Source: Bacteroidota bacterium (GTDB lineage Bacteria > Bacteroidota > Bacteroidia > Chitinophagales > Chitinophagaceae). Taken from it: 64,000 bases of DNA. The notes under the pieces were generated by a model. The model did no database searches. It was not told where the DNA came from and was given only the letters and a program-made list of their open reading frames with translations. The stretch spans positions 496,001-560,000 of the forward strand of contig CANGEP010000001.1 of the NCBI GenBank assembly GCA_947452905.1, read 5' to 3'. The translations under genes and the position numbers were made by a program. Below, piece by piece: positions 16,345 through 24,728 of this stretch (within the stretch, counting starts at the first letter, position 1; each line of letters starts with the position of its first letter).

Positions 16345-19300
16345 TTATAAAGTTAAGTTTAAACCAAAGTTTATAGTATATGGAGTTGGTGCACCGCCAC
16401 TTGTTCCATTTTTATTTTCTGGATCAAAATAAATCCAGTTAGTAAATACATGTGCATTCACCACATTTACATAAAATTTAGCTGCTTCAATTTTGTGCTT
16501 ACGCGCTAATTCTTGAGGCAAGTTATAGGCTAAACTCATATTACTTAATCTTACAAAAGAAGAGGCACGATATACACCCCAAGATACTGGACCACCTACG
16601 TTAGAAGCAATACCAGCATATTCGTTAATTGGATTAGAAGGTGTCCAATAAGGAATTTTATAAAAGTTAGAACGATCATAAAATACGTTACCACCATTTA
16701 ATTGAGAGTTAGTGGCTTCACTAAATGAACTTAACTGACCAATTTTTGCATATAAAGTAAATGATAAGTCAAAGTTTTTAAATACTCTAAAATCGTTTCT
16801 TAAATTAAATGAATACTTAGGGGTTGTTTCACCTAAGAACTTTTTATCAGCGATTGTATAAACACCATCTCCGTTAGTATCTTCTAATTTAAAGTCGCCT
16901 GGCTTATATCCGAACTTAGCTGCCGTAGCTGCTTCAGCAACTTGCCATACTCCAACAATATTGTAGTTATAAACTGCAGAAATTGAATGCCCAATAAACC
17001 ATTGGTTGGTTAAATCATCTTTTTCGGTATTACCAGTTAATTTACCTGTAGCATCGTAATCAGGAGTTGCTCCATACAAATGGTTGATAGTGTTTTTATT
17101 CCACCAAATACCAAATGTTGACTTCCATGTAAAGTTTTTCTTTTCGATGTTTACAGTGTTGATGGTAATCTCAGTTCCTTTATTTTCAACCTCCCCTAAG
17201 TTTACTAAGATGCTATTAAATCCTACTACACTTGGCAAGGAACGGTTTACTAATAAGTCTTTAGTTACGCGATCGTACATATCTACCGAACCACTAATTT
17301 TACCTCTTAAGATACTATAGTCAAAACCATAGTTGAAAGAAGCATTTCTTTCCCATTTCAAATTAGGGTTAGATAAGTTAGACGCTTGTACTGTTGATCC
17401 ATTATAAGTAACACCACCAGAAGTAGTATACACATAAGTACCCGAAGCCAAGTTAGATAAAGCTGCATAACGACCAATCTCACGGTTACCATTCTCCCCA
17501 TAAGAAGCTCTTAATTTTAAATAGTCTAACCAACCTTGTGTTGACTTCATGAATTTTTCTTCATTGATCGCCCATGCTAAAGCCACTGATGGGAAAGTAG
17601 CACGTGGATTTTGTTGACCGAAGGCAGAATATCCATCACGACGAGTAGTTACTGTAAAGAAGTAACGAGCATCGTAATTATAATTAAGTCTTCCCATTAA
17701 GGCGTCACCTGTAGATACTTGATCATCACTTGCAACGGTTACCCCTGCTGTACCTGATTGTACAGAGTGGTATGATAAGTTATCATTAGGTGCAAAGTTT
17801 TCGGCATGTAATTTTGTATTCCAAGATTGGAATTTCTCAGCATTGAATAAGAATGTAGCCTCTACTGTATGTTTCTTATACTTTTGATTCCATCTTAAAA
17901 TATTATCTGACTGCCAAGAATAAGTGGTTTGATTTCTTCTATCAACAATACCTTTTTTAGCTGCGATTGTTGGGTTTAAAGCAGATTGATGATTAAACTC
18001 TGTTAAGAAATCGAAACGTGGAGAGAAATTTGATTGGTAAGAGAATCCCCAAGGCAATTTACCTTTAAAGTAAACGGTACCAAACATATTGTTATATTGA
18101 TATCTACGATCGGTATAAAATTGTTCCATAAATGGATTGGTATTATTACCTGGATCATCGTTAGGGCTTACTCTTAGAGTAACTCCATCATCGGCATAAA
18201 TTGAACCCCATGGTGTAGTTCTTGTTACATCACTTAAACTTAAAGGAACAGAACTTTCATCACGATTAGCGAATTGAAAATTCACACCCACTGTTAAGAA
18301 TTTAGCAGCAGTAGCTTCTAAATTTAAACGTGTACGGAATGTTTTGTAAATATCTCCTTTCGTTAAACCTTCGTTGGTTAAATAACCTAAAGAGAAATAA
18401 TAGTTATAATCTTCTTTACGTTGAGCAATACTAACTGTATGGTCGTGTTGTAATGCATTGTTGTTATAAATTAACTTTTCCCAATCCAACATTTTATTGG
18501 CTTGGTAATTGGCAATTTCAATAGGTTTTAATTTTAAACGGTTTAACCACTCTACTACAGGATCTGCAGTACTAGAAGTTAAGGCTAACCAATCGGCCTG
18601 GCTAATGCTACTAGGTAATTTACGAGGGTCGGTATATTTATATTTTACCCCTGGTTTAGAAGTAGAATCATATCCATTTTGGCTCCAAATGGCTTCTCCT
18701 CTAAAATCGAGCATTTCATTTCCGTTTAATAAGTGAGGCTTAGATTCTAAATTATTGTAACCGATATTATCGTTAAAAGTAATGACTGGTTTACCCCCCT
18801 TACCTCTTTTAGTAGTAATTAAGATAACACCATTGGCAGATCTTGCTCCAAACACTGCAGCAGAACTCGCATCTTTTAATACGTCAATGGTAGCAATGTC
18901 GTTTGGATTAATATCTTCTAAACCACCCGGATAAATTACTCCATCTAATACAATTAATGGGCTAGAACTAGCCGTTAAAGTACCTTTACCACGCACTTGT
19001 AAGCTGGCATTGGATCCTTTAGTGCTCGCATCAAAACCTACATCCATACCAGGTGCGTTACCTCTTAACATATCGCCTACAGAGCGAGGATTTTCGTTTT
19101 CTAATTGTGTCGCTTTAATTTGCACCACAGCACCCGTTAAATCCTTTTTACTTTGGGTACCATAACCTACCACAACCACATCTGTTAAAGACGATACTTG
19201 TTCAGTTAAAATTACAGTTAAGGCTGCGCCTTTTTTAACCACAACTACTTTGTTTAAATAACCGACTGCAGTAACCGAAATGGATGCATTATCTGCCACT

Positions 19301-19569
19301 TCCTTTAAGGTAAAATTACCTTGTGCGTCAGTAATTGTTCCTCCTTTGGCACCTTTCACCACTACAGAAGCCCCTTCAATTGGTGCATTTCGGGTGTCCA
19401 CTACTTTACCAGTGATGGTTGAAGGTGGAAGAATTTTGGTCGAAAACAACTTAGGTGCATTGTTTCGTGCTTGCAGGCTTAATGTCGTAGTTAGCAATAA
19501 ACTAAGAAAGCTTACTACTAATGCCGCTTTCATCTGGGGCATTTTGCAAGATTTTTGTTTTTGTTTCAT
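16345..19569 (-). CDS. SusC/RagA-family TonB-dependent outer-membrane transporter
   Basis: The 1074-residue protein has a signal sequence (about 12-35), a carboxypeptidase-D-like domain (ITGKVVDTRNAPIEGASVVV), a TonB-box region (DVVVVGYGTQSKKDLTGAV), the plug (RGKGTLTASSSPLIVLDGVIYPG in pieces; IDVLKDASSAAVFGARSANGVILITTK) and a long beta-barrel ending NFGLNLTL. It imports oligosaccharides across the outer membrane with energy from TonB/ExbBD, paired with the SusD next to it. It diverges from thuA at 19922 with a 352-base intergenic region containing a candidate LacI-type operator. The first ten residues are unusually charged; an internal start is possible. Confidence 0.95.
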   Translation of the reverse strand: MKQKQKSCKMPQMKAALVVSFLSLLLTTTLSLQARNNAPKLFSTKILPPSTITGKVVDTRNAPIEGASVVVKGAKGGTITDAQGNFTLKEVADNASISVTAVGYLNKVVVVKKGAALTVILTEQVSSLTDVVVVGYGTQSKKDLTGAVVQIKATQLENENPRSVGDMLRGNAPGMDVGFDASTKGSNASLQVRGKGTLTASSSPLIVLDGVIYPGGLEDINPNDIATIDVLKDASSAAVFGARSANGVILITTKRGKGGKPVITFNDNIGYNNLESKPHLLNGNEMLDFRGEAIWSQNGYDSTSKPGVKYKYTDPRKLPSSISQADWLALTSSTADPVVEWLNRLKLKPIEIANYQANKMLDWEKLIYNNNALQHDHTVSIAQRKEDYNYYFSLGYLTNEGLTKGDIYKTFRTRLNLEATAAKFLTVGVNFQFANRDESSVPLSLSDVTRTTPWGSIYADDGVTLRVSPNDDPGNNTNPFMEQFYTDRRYQYNNMFGTVYFKGKLPWGFSYQSNFSPRFDFLTEFNHQSALNPTIAAKKGIVDRRNQTTYSWQSDNILRWNQKYKKHTVEATFLFNAEKFQSWNTKLHAENFAPNDNLSYHSVQSGTAGVTVASDDQVSTGDALMGRLNYNYDARYFFTVTTRRDGYSAFGQQNPRATFPSVALAWAINEEKFMKSTQGWLDYLKLRASYGENGNREIGRYAALSNLASGTYVYTTSGGVTYNGSTVQASNLSNPNLKWERNASFNYGFDYSILRGKISGSVDMYDRVTKDLLVNRSLPSVVGFNSILVNLGEVENKGTEITINTVNIEKKNFTWKSTFGIWWNKNTINHLYGATPDYDATGKLTGNTEKDDLTNQWFIGHSISAVYNYNIVGVWQVAEAATAAKFGYKPGDFKLEDTNGDGVYTIADKKFLGETTPKYSFNLRNDFRVFKNFDLSFTLYAKIGQLSSFSEATNSQLNGGNVFYDRSNFYKIPYWTPSNPINEYAGIASNVGGPVSWGVYRASSFVRLSNMSLAYNLPQELARKHKIEAAKFYVNVVNAHVFTNWIYFDPENKNGTSGGAPTPYTINFGLNLTL

Positions 19570-19921
19570 TTAACTAAAATTGATTTTGAATGATTTACCT
19601 ATTAAAAAACAGAAACAAGCATTTGATAAAATGTACAGCAAGCAATCATTTGCTATTTTTCCAAACCCTTGTTACCATTATACTTACAAGCTTTTTATAG
19701 GATAGATACACAAGCATAATAACCCTCAGGTTATAGGTGTTTTATCGTTTTAAGCAAGCAAGTAAAAAATAAGTTATCTAAATTTATAATATTAACCATT
19801 AATTAACCAAATTTGGTAGTAAGATTTTCTAAAATCTTGCGAAATCGTTTTCGAAAAATATAATAGGTAGATAGATTATTGTTTGAACATTATTCTTAAA
19901 TTGGAAGCATAAATTCATCAA
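19570..19921. other. Divergent regulatory region between susC and thuA
   Basis: No gene is seen in these 352 bases. They hold the operator-like 14-mer at 19840-19853, a perfect inverted repeat AAGATTTT-CT-AAAATCTT at 19821-19838 right beside it, and a second dyad ATAACC-CTCA-GGTTAT at 19719-19734. A CpG half-site ATCGTTTT lies at 19744-19751. No convincing TTTG/TAnnTTTG promoter pair was found for either direction. The arrangement suggests more than one regulator binds here. Confidence 0.5.
19840..19853. promoter_or_regulatory. Candidate LacI-family operator (susC/thuA intergenic)
   Basis: CGAAATCGTTTTCG is palindromic in six of seven base pairs around a central CpG and differs from the uxuA/lacI site (9894-9907) at one base. 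It lies 68 bases before the thuA start and about 270 before susC. Confidence 0.5.
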
Positions 19922-20773
19922 ATGAAAAATACATTTTTAACGCTGCTATTACTTTTAACTACAAATTTGTACTTAAAGGCTTTGCCTACTAACAATAACG
20001 AAACCAATCCGGTAGATAAATTAAAGAATAGTCGCATTTTAGTATATACCAAAAATGGGAAAGGTTATGTTCATGATAATATAGAAGCTTCAGTAGTTTG
20101 TATAAAAAAATTAGGAATTGAGAATAATTTCAAAGTGGATGTTTCAGACGATCCTAGCCTATTTAATACCGAAAATTTAAGTAAGTACCAGCTATTAATA
20201 TTTACCAGTACCAATAATGATGTATTTGATAATGACGAGCAAAGATTGGCTTTTAGAAGATACATTGAAGCGGGCGGAGGTTTTGTAGGTTTACATTCTG
20301 TAACTGGTACCGAAAGAAACTGGACTTGGTTTAAAATGATGATTGGTGAAACCTTTTCCTGGCATGCTAAATTCCAGTCTTTTAGTGTAGTAAACATTGA
20401 TCCATCTCATCCTTCCATGAAAGGAGTTCCTGCCGTTTGGACAAAAGAAGATGAATGTTATTTTGGAAAAGAACTTTATCCAGGTATTAAAGTATTAATG
20501 ATGCATGATTTGGCAACACTCAATCAAGATCAAAACGAGCTTATTACTAAAAATGCCGGCTCTTTTAATAATTACTTTCCGGCTGTTTGGTATCAAACAT
20601 TTCAAGGGGGGCATATTTGGATTAGCACTTTAGGACATGACAAAAATAATTACCAAAACCCTATATTTGAAAATCATATTTTACAAGGAATTCGTTTTGT
20701 AGCCAATCAATATAAGGGTATAAACTATCAACAAGCTTTTGCACAAAAAATGAATGACCCCATTAAACTTTAA
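19922..20773 (+). CDS. Secreted ThuA-domain protein
   Basis: A signal peptide (about 1-20) precedes a ThuA (trehalose-utilisation, glutamine-amidotransferase-like) domain covering most of the 283 residues. Recognisable parts are ILVYTKNGKGYVHDN, YIEAGGGFVGLHSV, WHAKFQSFSV, DPSHPSMKGVP and PAVWYQTFQGGHIWISTLGHD. ThuA proteins are common in glycan loci, but their reaction is not well established; a role in keto-sugar chemistry has been suggested for relatives. It is the first gene of the plus-strand cluster and is followed one base later by the plug-only protein. The start is the ATG at 19922. Confidence 0.85.
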   Translation: MKNTFLTLLLLLTTNLYLKALPTNNNETNPVDKLKNSRILVYTKNGKGYVHDNIEASVVCIKKLGIENNFKVDVSDDPSLFNTENLSKYQLLIFTSTNNDVFDNDEQRLAFRRYIEAGGGFVGLHSVTGTERNWTWFKMMIGETFSWHAKFQSFSVVNIDPSHPSMKGVPAVWTKEDECYFGKELYPGIKVLMMHDLATLNQDQNELITKNAGSFNNYFPAVWYQTFQGGHIWISTLGHDKNNYQNPIFENHILQGIRFVANQYKGINYQQAFAQKMNDPIKL

Positions 20774-20774
20774 A

Positions 20775-21365
20775 ATGAAAACTCTAAAAATCATATTCTT
20801 TTTTATGCTCCTTGTAAATGTTAATTGCGTTATTGCTCAAACCAAATTAACCATTGGCAGCTACAAGAATATTTATGATATGCTAAAGGATGTGCCAGGC
20901 CTTGAAGTGGCCACCAATGGAGGCAAAGCAGGAAGTATTATTATACGAGGCATTAGTAGTTTTAAAAGCCAACAACCTCCTCTTTTCGTAGTGGACGGCA
21001 CTGTTTATGGAGGGGATATTATGAATATTAACCCTCAGGATGTAGAAAATATATCTGTATTAAAAGACGCTGCTTCTGCTACGGCTTATGGATCTCAAGG
21101 CAATTCGGGTGTTATTGTTATTACCACCAAAAAAGGAACAACCATAACCCATAAACCCATTGTAGAAACCTATCAAAAATCGGCTTATACTTATTTTATA
21201 GAGCACCAAACCAAATTAAAAATAATTGGATACGACGATAACACCTTAATTGAAGGAGTTATACAAAAACAAGTGGATAGCATACTTGTATTTATCAAAA
21301 AAAGAAAAGAATTAATTATACCCATTAGATTCATTAAAAAAGTGGAGATGATTCCTGAAGATTAA
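20775..21365 (+). CDS. Small secreted protein consisting of a TonB-receptor plug domain without a barrel
   Basis: A signal peptide (about 1-20, ending VIAQ) is followed by a SusC-like plug: IYDMLKDVPGLEV, IIIRGISSF, PPLFVVDGTVYGGD, INPQDVENISVLKDAASATAYG and GVIVITTKKG. After the plug only about 70 residues remain (HKPIVETYQKSAY onward, ending KKVEMIPED), far too few for a barrel. The DNA continues straight into the next gene with no barrel-coding remnant in the 17-base gap, so it is not a simple frameshift. The ATG at 20775 comes one base after the thuA stop. A carboxypeptidase-regulatory domain and TonB box are absent. Function unknown; possibly a periplasmic partner of TonB-dependent transport. 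Confidence 0.8.
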   Translation: MKTLKIIFFFMLLVNVNCVIAQTKLTIGSYKNIYDMLKDVPGLEVATNGGKAGSIIIRGISSFKSQQPPLFVVDGTVYGGDIMNINPQDVENISVLKDAASATAYGSQGNSGVIVITTKKGTTITHKPIVETYQKSAYTYFIEHQTKLKIIGYDDNTLIEGVIQKQVDSILVFIKKRKELIIPIRFIKKVEMIPED

Positions 21366-21382
21366 AATATAAAATCAAATAA

Positions 21383-22552
21383 ATGAACAATTCAAATCGT
21401 AGAAAGTTTTTAAAAAATACAAGCGCCTTATCTGGCTTGTTTTTTTTGCCCTCCATGAGTAATGAAATTAAGGCCTCCATTATTAGTAAACCCAATCCCA
21501 TCGCAGTGGCTCCCAACAGAATTAAATTTGCGGTCATAAACATCAATCATCCCCATATTTATGGCATGACTGATGCTATCAAAAGAGGTGGTGGTGAATT
21601 AGTTGCTTTATATGCCAAAGAGCCTGATTTAGTAGCTGCATTTTTAAAAACATACCCCGAAGCTAAATTAGCTAAAGACGAAAAAGAAATTTTAGAAGAT
21701 AAAAGCATACACCTTGTTTTAAGTTCAGGTATTCCAGACGAAAGAGCCCCTTTGGGAATAAGAGTAATGCAACATGGGAAAGATTATTTAAGTGATAAGC
21801 CAGGTATCATCACGCTAGAACAACTAGCAGAAGTAAAAAAAGTACAACAAGAAACTAAACGTATCTATTCTATCATGTTTAGTGAACGTTTTGAAAATAA
21901 GGGTACCGAAAAAGCCAGTCAATTGGTAAAAGCGGGCGCCATTGGAAATGTAATTCAAACTGTAAACCTCGCCCCTCATCGAATTGCCAATGGCATAGGT
22001 AAAACAGGATTAGCTGTAAGACCCGATTGGTTCTGGGATAAAAAAAGATACGGAGGCATTTTAACCGATATTGGCTCTCATCAATTTGACCAATACTTGC
22101 ATTTTACCGGCTCTACCGAAGCAGAAGTACTTATGTCACAAGTAGGCAATGTACACCATCCAGAAACTCCTTTGTTTGAAGATTTTGGGGATGTAATGCT
22201 TCGAGGTAACGGAGGTGCTGGATACATAAGAGTAGATTGGTTTACTCCCGATGGACTAGACACTTGGGGAGATGGCCGTTTAACGATATTAGGAACCGAA
22301 GGTTTTATAGAAGTACGCAAAAACACCAATATTGCCTCTGGATTAAAAGGTGGCAACCATTTATATATGTCTAATAAAACAGAAATGGTTCATATTGATT
22401 GTAATAATGAAACATTGCCATTTGGCCCATTGCTTGTAGATGATATACTAAATAGAACAGAAACTGCCATGAATCAAAAACATTGTTTTTTAGCAACTGA
22501 ACTCGCCTTAAAAGCACAAAAGAATGCTAAACCACTCATTTTAAATAAATAG
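21383..22552 (+). CDS. Exported Gfo/Idh/MocA-family oxidoreductase
   Basis: MNNSNRRKFLKNTSALSG is a twin-arginine-type signal, so the protein should be exported folded with its NAD(P) cofactor. The Rossmann half (about 45-160) starts FAVININHPHIYGM, lacking the textbook GxGxxG, and contains SDKPG, the EKP-equivalent motif with the catalytic Lys. The C-terminal half has GGILTDIGSHQFDQYL, typical of glycoside-oxidising members. Such enzymes oxidise a sugar hydroxyl, often C3, to a ketone. It lies between the plug-only protein and the GH88 gene, together with TIM-barrel and DUF1080 genes that can act on 3-keto sugars. Confidence 0.85.
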   Translation: MNNSNRRKFLKNTSALSGLFFLPSMSNEIKASIISKPNPIAVAPNRIKFAVININHPHIYGMTDAIKRGGGELVALYAKEPDLVAAFLKTYPEAKLAKDEKEILEDKSIHLVLSSGIPDERAPLGIRVMQHGKDYLSDKPGIITLEQLAEVKKVQQETKRIYSIMFSERFENKGTEKASQLVKAGAIGNVIQTVNLAPHRIANGIGKTGLAVRPDWFWDKKRYGGILTDIGSHQFDQYLHFTGSTEAEVLMSQVGNVHHPETPLFEDFGDVMLRGNGGAGYIRVDWFTPDGLDTWGDGRLTILGTEGFIEVRKNTNIASGLKGGNHLYMSNKTEMVHIDCNNETLPFGPLLVDDILNRTETAMNQKHCFLATELALKAQKNAKPLILNK

Positions 22553-22596
22553 AATCACTATTTAATTTTATATATTTATTTTAATAAAAAAAACTC

Positions 22597-23799
22597 ATGA
22601 AATATAAATTTATTTTTTTAGGAACCTTTATTTTTTTAGCGCTTTCAGTTTTTGCTCAAAATAAAGAACGTGACCTAAAGATGAAAAAGCTTATTGCAGA
22701 AAATTTTGCACTCGCCGACAGTCAGTATACTTATATGTCGAAGTTATTGCCTTCAGATAAAATGCCTCAATCTTTTGATGCCAAAAACAATCAAATTTTA
22801 ACAAGAGAAATTACTTGGTGGTGCACTGGATTTTATCCAGGTTCCTTATTATATATTTATGAGCAAACCAAAGACGAGAATTTAAAAACAGAAGCATTAA
22901 GGGCGTTAAAAGTTATTGAACCTAATCAGTTTTATACAGGAAATCATGATTTAGGATTTATGATGTATTGTAGCTATGGCAATGCGTACCGATTATTTAA
23001 AGATGAAAAATACAAACAAATTATTTTTAATGCTGCCGCCTCCCTATCAACAAGGTATCGTCCTGCGATGAAATCCATTCAGTCCTGGAACAAAAATCAA
23101 TATTTTAATTGCCCTGTGATAATCGATAATATGATGAATTTGGAAATGATGAACTGGGTAAGTCAACATGGAGGAGATGCCAAATATCAGCAAATTGCTG
23201 TAACCCACAGCAACACTACTATGAAAGAGTTTTATCGCCCCGATTATAGTTCTTTTCATGTGGTTGATTTTGATCAAACAACTGGAAAAGTTTTAAGAAA
23301 AACTACCCATCAAGGAGCAGCCAATACTTCTGCTTGGTCTAGAGGTCAAGCATGGGGATTGTATGGTTTTATAACCATGTATAGAGATACCAAAAATGAG
23401 GCTTATTTAACCCATGCAAAAAATATAGCGGAATTTTATTTAAATCATCCGAATCTTCCTGCCGATTATGTACCTTATTGGGATTTTGATGCAGGGCAAC
23501 AACCTATTGCCAAAAGAGATGCCTCTGCAGCAGCTATTACTGCCTCCGCTTTAATGGAATTAGGACAGTTTACAAAAGGGGCTCAAAAAGAAAAATATAT
23601 TAATGCAGGTGTTAAAATGATGGAATCTTTATCGAATGAAACTTACCGAGCTAAATATGGCGAAAACGGAGGCTTCTTAATTAAACATTGTGTGGGGGCA
23701 CTTACTTTGAATTCTGAAATTGATGTACCCTTAGTGTATGCCGACTATTATTTTTTAGAGGCCTTGAAAAGATATAAAGATTGGTACTTGCAAAAGTAA
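22597..23799 (+). CDS. Secreted GH88 unsaturated glucuronyl hydrolase
   Basis: After a signal peptide (about 1-20) the 380-residue mature protein matches GH88: ITWWCTGFYPGSLLYIYE, HDLGFMMYCSYG, CPVIIDNMMNLEMM (with the catalytic Asp region), GAANTSAWSRGQAWGLYGF and DFDAGQQPIAKRDASAAAI. GH88 enzymes hydrate and release the 4,5-unsaturated uronic acid made by polysaccharide lyases, giving 5-keto-4-deoxyuronate. This pairs with the heparinase-like lyase at 12454. It is the last gene of the thuA cluster and ends 12 bases before the convergent TIM-barrel gene. Confidence 0.9.
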   Translation: MKYKFIFLGTFIFLALSVFAQNKERDLKMKKLIAENFALADSQYTYMSKLLPSDKMPQSFDAKNNQILTREITWWCTGFYPGSLLYIYEQTKDENLKTEALRALKVIEPNQFYTGNHDLGFMMYCSYGNAYRLFKDEKYKQIIFNAAASLSTRYRPAMKSIQSWNKNQYFNCPVIIDNMMNLEMMNWVSQHGGDAKYQQIAVTHSNTTMKEFYRPDYSSFHVVDFDQTTGKVLRKTTHQGAANTSAWSRGQAWGLYGFITMYRDTKNEAYLTHAKNIAEFYLNHPNLPADYVPYWDFDAGQQPIAKRDASAAAITASALMELGQFTKGAQKEKYINAGVKMMESLSNETYRAKYGENGGFLIKHCVGALTLNSEIDVPLVYADYYFLEALKRYKDWYLQK

Positions 23800-23811
23800 A
23801 TTAAGTGAATA

Positions 23812-24726
23812 CTACATATAGGGTACTATAGCAGCATGCACTTTTTGTAAGAATGGTGGCAGAATTACTTTGGGATCCCCTGGGCTTAAGGTTTCAGTGG
23901 GTATATACCCTTTGTAATTTGAACCTGCAATAATTTTCATCAACTTGGGTAAATCCATGGGTTGGGTAAGTCCTTTAATGGTTACCAATTCTTTAACCTG
24001 CCAATTGACTGCATAATTAGCTACTTTCTCAATCTCGTTGTACGCATCATGGGTTTGAAAATTCCCAGTATCTACTACAAGACCAAACCAATCTTTATCT
24101 AGTTTTTCAGTAAAATAAATGGCTTGATCTGCAGTTGTTATAAAGTCGTTATGATTTTGCATAGCAACAATAACTCCCATTTTTTTACCATATGCAACAC
24201 AGGAAGCAAAATTATTTATAATCCATTGAGCAGCTTCTTCCCAACTATGTCCATCTGGTATTTTTTTTGCACTGTAAATTCTTATCACAGGTGCCCCTAA
24301 TTTGGCAGCTACATTAATCCAGCTTTTTACAAACTCCTCTTCTTTTAATCTAACAGCAGGATCAGGATTCCCAAAATCATTTCTAATACCCGTTCCACTG
24401 ATACTTAATCCAGCTTTGTGAATTTTATTTTTAATGCGATACAGGTATTCATCGGAAGGAATGGAGGGATAGTTTTCTAAATAGTATCCAGTTAAATCGA
24501 TAGCATCTAAATGTAAATCACCACAAAAATCAATTACCTCTTCAATGGTAATAAGCTTCTGAGTTAAGGGACCATTAAAAGAATAGGCATTTAAGCTTAA
24601 CTTAAAACGATGACTTAATGAACTTCCTTTTTTAAATGCAACGAATGTATCCTTAAGTTGGGCTGGATTCATAAAGGGCATCAAAAACATTGATTGCAAT
24701 AATCGTCTACGTTTTTGACTCTCCAT
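23812..24726 (-). CDS. Sugar phosphate isomerase/epimerase-like TIM-barrel protein (second copy type)
   Basis: The 304-residue protein has an N-terminal KRRRLLQSMFL stretch that may be a degenerate export signal, then a xylose-isomerase-like barrel: FKLSLNAYSFNGPL, AIDLTGYYLENYP, VAMQNHNDF, LVVDTGNFQTHD and YIPTETLSPGDPK, which supply the metal-binding Glu, Asp and His. The reaction is unknown; relatives include epimerases and keto-glycoside lyases. It starts only 2 bases after the clpC stop on the same strand, so it may be transcribed with clpC, an odd partner; the convergent GH88 gene ends 12 bases away. Confidence 0.78.
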   Translation of the reverse strand: MESQKRRRLLQSMFLMPFMNPAQLKDTFVAFKKGSSLSHRFKLSLNAYSFNGPLTQKLITIEEVIDFCGDLHLDAIDLTGYYLENYPSIPSDEYLYRIKNKIHKAGLSISGTGIRNDFGNPDPAVRLKEEEFVKSWINVAAKLGAPVIRIYSAKKIPDGHSWEEAAQWIINNFASCVAYGKKMGVIVAMQNHNDFITTADQAIYFTEKLDKDWFGLVVDTGNFQTHDAYNEIEKVANYAVNWQVKELVTIKGLTQPMDLPKLMKIIAGSNYKGYIPTETLSPGDPKVILPPFLQKVHAAIVPYM

Positions 24727-24728
24727 AA

